Shown one piece after another: positions 51,101 through 59,081 of a stretch of 64,000 bases of DNA (the stretch's first letter is position 1; every line of letters begins with the position of its first letter). The notes under the pieces are model-generated. The model had not been told where the DNA came from, ran no database searches, and saw only the letters and a program-made list of their open reading frames with translations. The stretch comes from a virus. The position numbers and the translations under genes are program-made. The DNA lies in IMG/VR virus record IMGVR_UViG_3300024336_000001, positions 24,850-88,849 of that record; one strand, 5' to 3'.

Positions 51101-51837
51101 TGTCTTGAAAAAGTATCGGCCACCGTATCTGCAATGGCCCTGAATTTTTCTAAGTCGGTTTCGGCATTGCCAAGTTTTTCAGAAAAAACATTAAAGGATC
51201 CAGCAACAAGTTTGGCCGTAAATTCCATATCTCCCAAAGTGCCAACCACTAAATCTGATACAGGCTTTATTGATGCTATTTGCTGAGAAACTGTAAGCCC
51301 TGCGGATCCGGCAGCATAAGCAGCTACCGTAATCTCCTGAAAAGATTTTTTGGTTTCTTTTGCTACACTAAAAACTTCTTTACGGATCTCCCATAATGCA
51401 GAGGCTAACGTTTGAGATGTCGCCCTCGTGACTGTAGCAACTCTAGCCATAGCCTCTTCAAGCTCAACTATCGATTTAACCAAATCAAACACAAAAGCCT
51501 GAACCTTAACAATCGCTGCTGTCAGTGTTACAAATAAGCTAATCTTTCCGGCAAGTTTACCTATAGATTCTCCAAACACAGTAAAGCCTTTGGCTGTTTT
51601 TTTTGTTTTCTCGGCCTCATCATTTACTTTTTTTAATGCTGCCTTCGCCTTATTTGCATTGGCCGCTGCCTTATCCAATGGCTTAAACGTTTTGTCCAGG
51701 CCCGGACCTAAATTTCTGATCCTTGCCAATGATTTTTCTATGCGCTCTAAATGTGCAGAGATCCTTTTAAGCCGATCCTCGCCTTTTGATCCGATCTCAA
51801 AATCTAGTTTAATTAAATCCTGGAAGCGTTTACCCAT
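48160..51837 (-). CDS. Tail tape measure protein, 1225 aa
   Basis: The ATG at 51837 after GGGAGG is preferred over an upstream frame start. Very long helical chain with coiled-coil stretches, a hydrophobic segment (ISLFVTLTAAIVKVQAFVF) near residue 100, and a Gly-rich C-terminal part (GGAIGNAILPGIGGIVGGFL). The 100-450 part resembles the conserved tape-measure domain (TRATSQTLASALWEIRK, AAYAAGSAGLTVSQQI, GFLNTGMLKGTRAGTAL). By the known rule of about 0.15 nm per residue, it predicts a tail near 180 nm. Confidence 0.93.
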   Translation of the reverse strand: MGKRFQDLIKLDFEIGSKGEDRLKRISAHLERIEKSLARIRNLGPGLDKTFKPLDKAAANANKAKAALKKVNDEAEKTKKTAKGFTVFGESIGKLAGKISLFVTLTAAIVKVQAFVFDLVKSIVELEEAMARVATVTRATSQTLASALWEIRKEVFSVAKETKKSFQEITVAAYAAGSAGLTVSQQIASIKPVSDLVVGTLGDMEFTAKLVAGSFNVFSEKLGNAETDLEKFRAIADTVADTFSRQQIELSELEAGFRIAASAVSLLDVDFNELVGTLGFLNTGMLKGTRAGTALMNATIQLAKNADKLKTTFNVSFDPTKPLKFNEVITQVAEQIKEGGVSTEEFKELIEAFGIRGARAVAQIVNNMERYKDAVGRSAEESKHMAEVLAKIQTDTLVGAFTRWKNTLGESFVLLNDILGVTNGLKNTFVFLSKLSGAFNKGIEPLAGKMVKFRAGENIKNEERKLRRLEIIAKVVRRRVEKEISGQKSDVFVIGPALQKDMSKLDQLKHQIDVQKKYLSVLKGEANDTAKAIKGAFGVEIDPGALPKSIREAMESMAKFREQSQIAAQVNGDIFVKVSQVNDAIAEIVKRAQTNKKVGAATVKHLSEQKFVLTKNLDINKRRLTLLQTLINQTSKHVGAEKEVLAIHKLLLEIEDDSLKKKREIAKFTKDSLRELRNRYQIESLTIKNTKDEVVLKTKVQQILNKLKNEYGIILSLEDARKKTEKEILSMGYADEDAKKDLVKLAKALNDEKLQGLRKEVDMRKKNDKDTIAAIEMERKERLSILKAYGSKNSVIAKEKIKYIEQEVTALKNIKETLDTQDIKYKAVEEKIAKLNQQLQETVVLSEKLIPIEERRKLLTEEFLFLQEQAVIQGDNELERARIKVEYLARLNELAAGNNEAAQIKNTLEAQGVTLLSAQREEMLALTQISYDVAQEINDGIKQSLFDSLMNAKRLDEALNNVGDTIGKIILEKQFNNLMDQLLGVFDIGGMTVESQIGKGGDLLVTKLQTSLPPLFNSLGDIVARKMAATQIGREGMGMPGFPEGGGGGNISIGGGKGAQAGGGSDFMKGLGNVFSGAMSGASLANARGGDQTSQVMGAVGGAIGNAILPGIGGIVGGFLGSLFGGKKEEEKEEAPAVAFRLDLSNTILRDINRNLTAIREDSTAYALQSSFYFSANRSPASGGVIFEGDFILNGSAAEGDITPQSVGEAVLQTLSEEGVRGAQA

Positions 51838-52322
51838 TATGCAACCTCCCAAGTAAGCAGCAGCTCATTCGTCAAGGTAAGTAATACTTGATAAAACTCT
51901 TCTGTGTGTGCGGGAATAGGTGCAGATAAAATGTTCTTACTAAGTCCTTTTTTTCCTAAGTGATAACCAGCTTTTCTAAAAGCATAATCAAGCCTTCCGA
52001 CATATCTTGATAGTTTTAAAGCTCCGCCTGTTGCATCATCGGTTGTGATACGAAAAGACCAAGTAAGTGCCTTCGTTTCTCCACGCACAGGATTTAAACC
52101 AACTGTATCTACTCCGCCTTTTTTATGTCCGTCTCCACCAGCTATTTGAAAAAATATTTGTGGCTTCGACAAAGGATTGTTTAGCTTTCTGTCTATAATT
52201 TCTATATCCGCATCAAAGCCAGCCGCTTCATTAAAAAATTCTGTTAAAAACTCATTCATTAAAACCAAGGCGGTTTCAACATAATTATCAGGATCAATAA
52301 CGTTAATAAGAGGTAATGTCAT
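51837..52322 (-). CDS. Putative tail terminator/completion protein, 161 aa
   Basis: The gene overlaps both neighbours by 1-4 bases. An alpha/beta protein with LPLINVIDPDNYVETALVLM at the start and an aromatic strand-rich middle (KALTWSFRITTDD). Size and shape resemble tail terminator (gpU-like) or minor tail proteins. The call rests on size and place in the tail block. Confidence 0.5.
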   Translation of the reverse strand: MTLPLINVIDPDNYVETALVLMNEFLTEFFNEAAGFDADIEIIDRKLNNPLSKPQIFFQIAGGDGHKKGGVDTVGLNPVRGETKALTWSFRITTDDATGGALKLSRYVGRLDYAFRKAGYHLGKKGLSKNILSAPIPAHTEEFYQVLLTLTNELLLTWEVA

Positions 52323-52795
52323 CTAAGCATCCCCCTTATTACAGCCTTATAATAATCAGAAGAAAATCGCTTACCAAAAACATTTAGCCAGCCGCTTGGA
52401 CTATAATAAAAATCACGCCTAGGGTAGCCCTCAACTGGGTATACAGAAGTTATCCCTTCAATTACCAACATCGGGTAATACTGATGATTGCTATTTGGTC
52501 TATCCATTTCCAAAGAATTCGTTAAAGGTATGTGAAGAGTAAATTTATGCCTATCTAATTGACTTACAAGCACTGCATTAAATAGGTTGAATGTCCTTTG
52601 ATATTCTTTTGGCTGGTAGGCTCTATAAACCTCATCCAAAACAATCTCTTGCGCTCTTGTCCTATACTCAGTTCTTTTTTGGTTCAAAAATGAACGAACT
52701 GTACCGTCCCTTTTAAAATTGCGGATATTTTTTGCAAGTTTGCGATATTTTTTAAAAACTCTGCCAGCATTGCTGCTCACCTTTACATTAATCAC
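52319..52795 (-). CDS. Putative head-tail joining protein (gp10-like), 158 aa
   Basis: Start is GTG at 52795. A basic N-terminus with long helices (RVFKKYRKLAKNIRNFK, then RTRAQEIVLDEVYRAY) leads to a beta-rich end with PRRDFYYSPSGWLNVFG. HK97 gp10-like proteins have this build and place. Not a firm family match. Confidence 0.5.
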   Translation of the reverse strand: MINVKVSSNAGRVFKKYRKLAKNIRNFKRDGTVRSFLNQKRTEYRTRAQEIVLDEVYRAYQPKEYQRTFNLFNAVLVSQLDRHKFTLHIPLTNSLEMDRPNSNHQYYPMLVIEGITSVYPVEGYPRRDFYYSPSGWLNVFGKRFSSDYYKAVIRGMLR

Positions 52796-53253
52796 GCACC
52801 GACCTCCTCTTTAATGCCTGAGCGGCCTTTGATCCGTGAGCAAATTAATGTTTGAAAAATATGGTCATCTCCTATGGATGTTGTTAATATTTCTTGCTGC
52901 TCCGGGGAAAAAATAATAGGGTAATAATCCACTTCAAGATGAGTTACAACTAATTCCGGCTTGCTTAAATCTTCACCTCTACTAAACCGGAAAATAACAT
53001 CGCCAATTTTTATATCGCCAAAGTCATAGGTAGAAATCGTTGCCGGAGTAATAATAATTTTTTCTGCTTTAATCCATTCTTTTACAGCTCTTTTATCTTC
53101 ACCGCCGTCATGCTGTTTAAATAAGTCGTTAAAAGCTCCTCCCGTATTCCCTACTTTCCAGCTCAGAGTTACTGTGGCTGCCTGGGCACTAAAAAGGAAT
53201 CTTCCTTCGTCTCTTAATATTTTTGCTTTTGCTAATTTCGTTAAAAAGCTCAC
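52792..53253 (-). CDS. Hypothetical tail/connector protein, 153 aa
   Basis: The GTG start at 53253 overlaps the stop of the frameshift extension (GTGA). Mostly beta (AATVTLSWKVGNTGGAF, FGDIKIGDVIFRFSRG, HLEVDYYPIIFSPEQQ). In the tail block between the chaperone and the gp10-like gene. No family recognised. Confidence 0.65.
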   Translation of the reverse strand: MSFLTKLAKAKILRDEGRFLFSAQAATVTLSWKVGNTGGAFNDLFKQHDGGEDKRAVKEWIKAEKIIITPATISTYDFGDIKIGDVIFRFSRGEDLSKPELVVTHLEVDYYPIIFSPEQQEILTTSIGDDHIFQTLICSRIKGRSGIKEEVGA

Positions 53254-53519
53254 CTTACTTTTCTCCTTTGAGTTGTTTGCCTTGGCTCTGGCGGCGGCTG
53301 TCTATGTATCCACTCCGAATAATATGCCTCTGTTAGGTGCATAATTTCTGTGGTGGCAAGCATTTCCGCTCTAGTTTTCTTATCTTTTCTAAAAAACTCG
53401 TCTGGAGGGATTCCCCACTCTTTTGCTGTGCGTAGCTGAATGTAATAAAAGCTAAAGGTTAGCGGTGGAACTCGTTTGCTAGGTTTCCAACCCCGGAGTT
53501 CCTTCGGGGTTAATTCTCC
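53250..53519 (-). CDS. Tail assembly chaperone -1 frameshift extension (T-like), 89 aa
   Basis: An open frame without any start codon near its beginning runs from the slip site to TGA at 53252-53250. It encodes a coding-like peptide (WKPSKRVPPLTFSFYYIQLR, then EWGIPPDEFFRKDKKTRAEM, MHLTEAYYSEWIHRQ). It lies -1 relative to the 53510-53971 gene. The arrangement G, then T by frameshift, then tape measure is conserved in long-tailed phages. Full GT product about 239 aa. Confidence 0.72.
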   Translation of the reverse strand, partial: GELTPKELRGWKPSKRVPPLTFSFYYIQLRTAKEWGIPPDEFFRKDKKTRAEMLATTEIMHLTEAYYSEWIHRQPPPEPRQTTQRRKVR

Positions 53520-53522
53520 TTT
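53489..53522 (-). promoter_or_regulatory. -1 programmed frameshift signal
   Basis: On the minus strand, A_AAG (53522-53519) in the zero frame allows the Lys tRNA to slip back to AAA. Seven bases later begins a perfect 7-bp hairpin, AACCCCG (53511-53505), 9-nt loop, CGGGGTT (53495-53489). The zero-frame stop TAA (53512-53510) overlaps its foot. An AAGGAG sequence at the slip site could also stall the ribosome. Confidence 0.65.
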
Positions 53523-53971
53523 AGCGCATCTACTTCTGCTGGAAGTAAACTGCTGATTCTTAATATTTCCAGTGTTAAATTTTCTATACTTCCTGCGGAT
53601 CCTTTCTTAAGAAAGTTCCATTTATCACGATCCGTTTCGCCAGGGATATTGTGTCCATCTGGATCTACCAACCCAAACTCAAGAATTTTTAAGGCTCTCT
53701 TTATTTCAACTTCCTCTAACTGTTTTGAATAACTTTCTGCGTCATAATCCGGTTCGTGTTGCGGTTTCCCTTGAATAATAATCGGAGATCCATCCTGTTT
53801 TGTTTTTACTTTCATCGGCGGAACCGGGGCAGGAATATTTTTAATCAAATCGTATTCCTCACCATCTAGTTCCTGTATTACAAAGCTCCGGCCACCAATG
53901 ACCACACTTTGCTTGTTTTTAACTGACCAATTATCCCAACTGCTTTTTTCTTGATTTTGTTGCTTATTCAT
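53510..53971 (-). CDS. Tail assembly chaperone, short form (G-like), 153 aa
   Basis: The ATG at 53971 follows AAAGGAG; the longer frame to 54025 overlaps the previous gene and lacks a site. The product is acidic, with a beta opening (VVIGGRSFVIQELDGEEYDL) and helical end, like gpG-type chaperones that cover the tape measure before tube assembly. A -1 frameshift near its 3' end would extend it by 89 residues. Confidence 0.72.
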   Translation of the reverse strand: MNKQQNQEKSSWDNWSVKNKQSVVIGGRSFVIQELDGEEYDLIKNIPAPVPPMKVKTKQDGSPIIIQGKPQHEPDYDAESYSKQLEEVEIKRALKILEFGLVDPDGHNIPGETDRDKWNFLKKGSAGSIENLTLEILRISSLLPAEVDALKEN

Positions 53972-53975
53972 AGCT

Positions 53976-54812
53976 TTACTCCTTTGTAAATGTGTCTTTA
54001 AATGTCGTTGTGTAAGAAAATTCACTCACACTATTTTGGTTATCTTGGTTTCCTATGTTCTCCGAATCTAGGGAGCAGCCAATCAAATTAAAGCCGTCCT
54101 CTTGAAACGTTTCTGGCATAGAATAAAAAACCCTTATCGAATATTCTTTGTCTCCTTCCTTTAGTCTCCTGTCATAATCTAAATCAGCTAAAAATGCTGA
54201 AAAAGCTATCTGAGTGTCTTCAGAGAGCTTTATTTTCTTTTTATATTTTGTTCTGAACTGTGGAACGCTGGCCTTTTGTATCCTTGTGTTCATCCTTAAA
54301 GATTGCACGAAAAGAAGCTCTGCTCTGTCAAATTCCTGGTAAACAGTTTCGCCTTTAGTGTGGCTTCCTAAACCACTCACCCCTTTCAAAATATTTCCCT
54401 CTCTTGAGGTGTATGCAAAAGCGTCTTGTCCTACAATCGCCGAATACGAACCTGAAAGAATCCCATCAAAAGTAGCTGCATCAAGTAAAGTAAGATCTCC
54501 TGACCCTGCATATTTCTGAGCTATTACAGACCGCCGCCTTTGCTTGATATCTTTTGCCACAGAAAACTTTAAATCTGTCCCAGCCACAACGTTTCTATCT
54601 AAAGTTAATTGCGTCTCAAGGGTAGGGTTTGATGCAACAGTAAAAAATCCTTTACCTATAACAAAAACCCTATCCCCGGAAACGACACCTTGACTTATAA
54701 ACTTCGCTTTGGCAGAGGTTAAAACAGTGTTGCCGGTAGCAACGCCATCCGCCTGAAGCTCAACCTCTTCATAGATGCTCAAGTAAACATCATTTAATGA
54801 ATGCACTTGCAT
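53976..54812 (-). CDS. Candidate major tail tube protein, 278 aa
   Basis: AAGGAGC precedes the ATG. It lies directly upstream of the G/GT chaperone, the usual site of the tail tube gene. It is beta-rich and contains an inserted module with FAYTSREGNILKGVSGLGSH, which resembles the small module of the tail hub gene. The C-terminus, SVSEFSYTTTFKDTF, suits a tube-fold strand. Assigned by place and composition. Confidence 0.55.
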   Translation of the reverse strand: MQVHSLNDVYLSIYEEVELQADGVATGNTVLTSAKAKFISQGVVSGDRVFVIGKGFFTVASNPTLETQLTLDRNVVAGTDLKFSVAKDIKQRRRSVIAQKYAGSGDLTLLDAATFDGILSGSYSAIVGQDAFAYTSREGNILKGVSGLGSHTKGETVYQEFDRAELLFVQSLRMNTRIQKASVPQFRTKYKKKIKLSEDTQIAFSAFLADLDYDRRLKEGDKEYSIRVFYSMPETFQEDGFNLIGCSLDSENIGNQDNQNSVSEFSYTTTFKDTFTKE

Positions 54813-54827
54813 TAACGATGCTCCTTA

Positions 54828-55166
54828 CTAGCTTTCCAATACGTCTTCTGCATCTGCAAATTCCGGTAGAGTCTTTAGATAGTTGTACGCATTTTTTATC
54901 AAATTCGCATCAACCGCATCCATAGCCGCTATTGAAAAATTGTCTGCAAATGGAGTTACTGGGGTTTCCCCCTCTGCCACGTCTTGAGAAACGTGAAGGT
55001 TGTGCTCCGAAACTTTAATTGGCTGCGCTTGCTCTTTTGCGGTATATGCCCCCAAAAGCAAACAAACCCTTTGCTCGTTTATTATGTCTACACGCATAAT
55101 CTTGTAATAAGCATCCGTGATCGATAATCCGGTGTTATTGTCTACATACGTTTGTTTTAATCCCAT
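54828..55166 (-). CDS. Hypothetical virion-module protein, 112 aa
   Basis: AAGGGAG precedes the ATG. The product begins MGLKQTYVDNNTGLSITDAY and then has a beta strand pair (YYKIMRVDIINEQRVCLLLG). Similar small tail-adjacent proteins are common, with no assigned role. Confidence 0.62.
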   Translation of the reverse strand: MGLKQTYVDNNTGLSITDAYYKIMRVDIINEQRVCLLLGAYTAKEQAQPIKVSEHNLHVSQDVAEGETPVTPFADNFSIAAMDAVDANLIKNAYNYLKTLPEFADAEDVLES

Positions 55167-55180
55167 GCTAAACTCCCTTC

Positions 55181-55993
55181 TTAAATGATAAACATTTCTC
55201 TAAAATTCCCATCAGCGTCCATAGTTCCATCAGCACCATCGCCACCAAATGAAACCGGAACGTTTAACCGGGATTTTGAGAAGAAATAAGTCTCTGCTAT
55301 TTCAGCACTGCCATCTTCTGTGATATCCAGCTTGATAGTCACATCTCTATCCCTTAAAAACTGAAGGGATCCTCCAAACACAGTGTAAAACTGGCTTATG
55401 TTCAGCGTGTTTTCTGCACGTTGTCTCTTGTAATGATCTACGGCTTCATACTTCAAAGGAATTGCACGAGAAGTCGTGCCTTTGTTCCAGCCAAATCCGT
55501 TATCAAATTTGATTAAGCCACCTTTGCCTGGCGTTGAGTAATCCGCTTGTTGTGGAACCATTAATAATTTAAACTTCGTTCCTACTGTAATGGAGTGGTT
55601 TGCTGGTTGAGTTCCTTTAACAAGTACACTTGTTACGGTCTTCCATTTCTTACCGACTGCCGCTTCAGGGACTACTATGCCTTGGTCTACTTGAGTCCTG
55701 GCGGGAATTGTTACCTCTTGTGTAGCTGCCGCATCATCTTCATCAGTACCTACAACCTCAAGAACCACCGGCTCATCTCCTTGCGCCCTGGCATTTACCT
55801 TCACATACAAATTATCTCCATATGTACCACCAACAAGAGCTGCTTGGTTTTCGGCTGACATTTCCGTGACCTTATCAGCATAATCACCGGCATCGGTTCC
55901 ATCATCATCAACCAACAACTCCCCGATTATCCCTAGTTCTCTGAATGTGTAATACAAAAGACCTTCATTTTGGTTTTTTACACTCACTGTCAT
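55181..55993 (-). CDS. Structural protein, alternative major tail candidate, 270 aa
   Basis: AAAGGAGAG fits the ATG at 55993 better than the GTG at 56002. Long beta-rich chain with LYYTFRELGIIGELLVDD, a Gly/Asp-rich middle, and SAEIAETYFFSKSRLNVPVS near the end. It could be a tail sheath-like or tube protein or a decoration protein. Overall tail type is siphovirus-like, so no sheath is expected. Confidence 0.6.
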   Translation of the reverse strand: MTVSVKNQNEGLLYYTFRELGIIGELLVDDDGTDAGDYADKVTEMSAENQAALVGGTYGDNLYVKVNARAQGDEPVVLEVVGTDEDDAAATQEVTIPARTQVDQGIVVPEAAVGKKWKTVTSVLVKGTQPANHSITVGTKFKLLMVPQQADYSTPGKGGLIKFDNGFGWNKGTTSRAIPLKYEAVDHYKRQRAENTLNISQFYTVFGGSLQFLRDRDVTIKLDITEDGSAEIAETYFFSKSRLNVPVSFGGDGADGTMDADGNFREMFII

Positions 55994-55998
55994 CTTAA

Positions 55999-56484
55999 TC
56001 ACTCTCCTTTCGAGTTAGATATTTTTTTGTTTCTTATTGCATACGAAACTGTTTTCAAAACCCCAGAAGCTACCAAGAGAATTTTTCTGAAATTCTCATC
56101 CAATAACTTTTTAAGATCTTCGTTTTCATCTGGCACAAGAACCTCTACAGCATTCAAGATATTATGAGCAAAAAAAGCTAACCGCTCAGAGTCTTTTCCA
56201 ACCTTCGCCCAGCCCTGCTCATCTTCAGCTATCTCTCCAAAAACAAAGCCCCGCACTTCTTTTGATGTGTTTTTAAGATGCCCTGAAATTATTCCAAAAT
56301 ATTTCTTGAAATAGGCATCCCTCAACGCAATCAATCTTGCGTCTGCATCGTCTGGAATGATCTGGTCCATATCTCTTGCAAGATTAAGCATTTGAAAGCC
56401 CAGCTTTTCACAGTCTGATGCTAACTCAACACAAATCTTTACAGGGATTTTTCCCTTACCTGGTATCTCAATTTTTCTAGCCAT
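55999..56484 (-). CDS. Helical hypothetical protein, 161 aa
   Basis: The ATG at 56484 is preceded by AAGGAGAA. Nearly all helix (KICVELASDCEKLGFQMLNL, RLALRDAYFKKYFGI-like and on). No motif. Lies in the head-tail connector part of the late operon. Confidence 0.62.
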   Translation of the reverse strand: MARKIEIPGKGKIPVKICVELASDCEKLGFQMLNLARDMDQIIPDDADARLIALRDAYFKKYFGIISGHLKNTSKEVRGFVFGEIAEDEQGWAKVGKDSERLAFFAHNILNAVEVLVPDENEDLKKLLDENFRKILLVASGVLKTVSYAIRNKKISNSKGE

Positions 56485-56502
56485 AAAAATTCTCCTTTTG
56501 TC

Positions 56503-56859
56503 TTATTTTTTCTTTTTTTCTTTCTTAGAAACTTTTCTTGATTCCTCTTCAGCCTCTTCAGTTAATTCTTCAGAGCTATCAACCTCAGAAACTTCATTTT
56601 CTTCAGAAACCGACTCTTCATCAGATACCGGTTCTGCGACCTCAATAGGTTCGCTCTCCATTTTTTCAGGAGCCACTTGCTTTTCTTCTTGCCCCACATA
56701 TTTTATGTGGCCAAGATCAATGTTCTTTTTCACATCGTCTCGTTTCAGCTCTTCTTCAGTAACTAAAAACACTTTGTTCATCTTTCGAAAAATGCCTTTA
56801 ACTATGATTCCTGTGCTACACGAGCAGATGTATTTACCCGTTTTATATTTATTGCTCAT
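56503..56859 (-). CDS. Small protein with Cys pair and acidic Glu/Ser tail
   Basis: GGAGG precedes the ATG. The N-terminus is a short KYICSCSTGIIVKG fold, then KVFLVTEEELKRDDVKKN. The last 60 residues are Glu/Ser-rich and disordered, ending in a Lys run. Function unknown; charged tails of this kind occur in head-associated phage proteins. Confidence 0.58.
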   Translation of the reverse strand: MSNKYKTGKYICSCSTGIIVKGIFRKMNKVFLVTEEELKRDDVKKNIDLGHIKYVGQEEKQVAPEKMESEPIEVAEPVSDEESVSEENEVSEVDSSEELTEEAEEESRKVSKKEKKKK

Positions 56860-56871
56860 TATGACAACCTC

Positions 56872-57327
56872 CTATCCATTGGTTTGAGCCTCTAAAACTG
56901 TTGTCTCAAGTCTATTCGCCCGGTTTAAATAGTTATCAAACTCGTTCGTAGACCGGACAACTATAGCCGTTCCGCCAGACTCTATTTCCATTATTCGCTT
57001 CCGTAGATCCTGCCTTTGCTCTTCTAGTCCTGGCATCCCTTCAATAAATTTTGATAAAGATGCTGTCCTATAAGAAAAAGAGTCCTCCGGTAACAAAATT
57101 GATAGAGCTGTCTTTAAAATGAGTAATTTCTTTTGTTCTTTGGTTAAGCTTGGCTGTATCTCTTTGTTCCCAGAAGATTCAACAACAGAAAACTCACCAT
57201 CAAAATCAAATTGAATGATGTACTCAATGGCTAAATTAAGATCCAAATTGGGCAAAACGTTTTCATCGTCTTGCCTCATTATCTGGTATCGAATAAAGCT
57301 ATAAAGATCCTTTAAAGGTGTGCTCAT
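56872..57327 (-). CDS. Putative head-tail connector protein, 151 aa
   Basis: Helical protein (LYSFIRYQIMRQDDENVLPN, then LNLAIEYIIQFDFDG, LILKTALSILLPEDSF). The layout and place after the capsid gene are like gp6-type connector proteins. It overlaps the Pro/Glu-rich gene by four bases. Confidence 0.5.
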   Translation of the reverse strand: MSTPLKDLYSFIRYQIMRQDDENVLPNLDLNLAIEYIIQFDFDGEFSVVESSGNKEIQPSLTKEQKKLLILKTALSILLPEDSFSYRTASLSKFIEGMPGLEEQRQDLRKRIMEIESGGTAIVVRSTNEFDNYLNRANRLETTVLEAQTNG

Positions 57328-57875
57328 CTACTCTTTTTGTCTCCGTGCTGTTTAGCTGGGTTTCCCGACAAAGTTGGTTGAGAATCACGTTTTTCAGCCC
57401 CCTTGGACTTTTCCTGAAGAGGTGGGGTTATTCCCCCTATCTGGTCTTCGGGTTCAACCTTTGGAGGTTCCGGGGACTTCTCTTCTTTTGCTGGCTCTGC
57501 TTCTTTTTCAGGTTCTTGTGCTGCTGGTTCAGTGGGTTCCTCTTTTGGAGGCTCTGGCACATCTTCCTCTTTTGCTGGTTCTGGTTCCGCTTCCTTCTCT
57601 GGCTCTGGAGCTACCGGTTCAGGATCTTCAGTTTTTGGGGGTTCCTGATCCTTTTCTCCCTTGTCCTTGCCTGTGTCCTTTTCAGCGTTAGGTTTACTTG
57701 CTTTTTTGGATTCTGCAAACGCTCCCTCAGCTTTAAAATGCTCATATGCCTGCTTAACTTGCGGGTCATCTAGGTTAAGCGTATATTCACGCCCAAAATA
57801 AATAACCTGCTTGCCAATACCAGGAGCACCATCTTTATAATTTTTCTTTAATCTCACTTTGATTAAGTTAGCCAT
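57324..57875 (-). CDS. Pro/Glu-rich repeat protein in head module, 183 aa
   Basis: AAAGGAGAAA precedes the ATG. The first 55 residues are a small folded part (LIKVRLKKNYKDGAPGIGKQ, YFGREYTLNLDDPQVKQ) of the kind found in head-completion proteins. The rest is a low-complexity tail with repeated PEPEKEAEP and PEPPKEEP blocks, surely disordered. The nucleotide repeats make antisense frames appear; these are not genes. Confidence 0.66.
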   Translation of the reverse strand: MANLIKVRLKKNYKDGAPGIGKQVIYFGREYTLNLDDPQVKQAYEHFKAEGAFAESKKASKPNAEKDTGKDKGEKDQEPPKTEDPEPVAPEPEKEAEPEPAKEEDVPEPPKEEPTEPAAQEPEKEAEPAKEEKSPEPPKVEPEDQIGGITPPLQEKSKGAEKRDSQPTLSGNPAKQHGDKKSR

Positions 57876-57899
57876 GTTATTTCTCCTTTTTATCTGTCA

Positions 57900-59051
57900 T
57901 TAATTGATCTTTACTCTTAATGAATTAAGCTTCCAAGGCGAAGGTATAATTGGTACAACCACCTTAGATATTTGGATCCCCTCGTGATTTTGAATGCTAT
58001 TTCTAGCTTCAAGATCATCTTCCGAATAACGCTTAACACGATCAAACTCAGGCTTCATATACAACCTTCCAAAAGGACGGTCAGTAGAAACCCTTACATA
58101 GGTGTTTGCAAATGTGTTGGTTATTCTTAGTCGGAATGTATGCCCAAAAAGGTTGCCTATAATTCCTTTTGTTTGGATCTCGTTTTCTATTGCTTGAGAA
58201 ACTTGCTGACCTGGCTGGATAGTTCCGCCAGTAAAGCCAGAAACTACAGATCCAATACTCCAAAGGTTTTCAAGCTCTGTAGATGGAATCCAAATAGTTC
58301 TAACTTTGGGTCCGCTATCGCCCATATTGGCGTAATGCTGGAATATCTTTTTAAACATATTCAGATTTACACCTGGGGTTGCAGAAAGATTCAAAGCGTT
58401 TCCTGCCGGGTATGCACCCGCATTCGCAATCTTAGGATCTAGGTCATAAATCGTTTCTGGCGCACCAAATGTTGTTTCATAGTTAGCGTCCATCAACGTA
58501 AATAGATCATCGTCCATTTTACGATCCCAATCGTGAGCAACACGGTTATTAACTCGCTCTGCAACTTCAACAAATCGTCCTATAATTGGAGACATGATTG
58601 GATACGTTGCAACGTCACTCTTTAAGATATAAGGAATGAATTGAGATAATGTGTCTAAGTTTTGGAATTGATCGTATGGCGCACCGCCATGCATACCAAT
58701 CTGACTCGTAACCCATCTTTGATCTCTTTGTAAAACAAGCTGCGGAATTTCATCGTGAGCCAATTCAGTAACTTCAAAGAAATCCATCCCTATAAGGGCC
58801 TCTAAAACATTTAGCTTGATCCTGTCTATTCTGGCTGACGCTATTTCGTTTTTCTGAGATTCAGTCCCAGAAAAAACAAGCCCCGCCACTTCTTTTTTAA
58901 CAGTCTCGTCCATTGCAGGAAGAGCCGCTATTTCTTGTTGTTTACTCTTAACGAGTTCTGCGTTTTGCGACAAAACCGATCCTGGATCAAAGTTTTTTCT
59001 GTACTCTGATCCAGGATACCCTTTCACTAATGGTAATTTTTTTAAACTCAT
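57900..59051 (-). CDS. Major capsid protein, 383 aa
   Basis: GGAGGTGTT precedes the ATG. Size and sequence type suit an HK97-like capsid protein: N-terminal helical region, an aromatic domain (FIPYILKSDVATYPIMSPII), AERVNNRVAHDWDRKMDDDL, and a final VPIIPSPWKLNSLRVKIN. It follows a protease-scaffold gene and a small decoration-like gene, the normal order of head genes. No direct family profile is recalled. Confidence 0.78.
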   Translation of the reverse strand: MSLKKLPLVKGYPGSEYRKNFDPGSVLSQNAELVKSKQQEIAALPAMDETVKKEVAGLVFSGTESQKNEIASARIDRIKLNVLEALIGMDFFEVTELAHDEIPQLVLQRDQRWVTSQIGMHGGAPYDQFQNLDTLSQFIPYILKSDVATYPIMSPIIGRFVEVAERVNNRVAHDWDRKMDDDLFTLMDANYETTFGAPETIYDLDPKIANAGAYPAGNALNLSATPGVNLNMFKKIFQHYANMGDSGPKVRTIWIPSTELENLWSIGSVVSGFTGGTIQPGQQVSQAIENEIQTKGIIGNLFGHTFRLRITNTFANTYVRVSTDRPFGRLYMKPEFDRVKRYSEDDLEARNSIQNHEGIQISKVVVPIIPSPWKLNSLRVKIN

Positions 59052-59081
59052 CTTGTAACACCTCCTGTTAATTTAGTTTTG

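Noticed and set aside
50327-51286. Rightward open frames of about 140 aa opposite the tape measure gene
   Set aside because: Shadows of a long helical gene; composition is antisense-like and there is no promoter or ribosome site.
57374-57773. Two overlapping rightward open frames opposite the Pro/Glu-rich protein
   Set aside because: Hydrophobic Leu/Phe-rich composition is a by-product of reading Pro/Glu codons on the other strand; no ribosome site.
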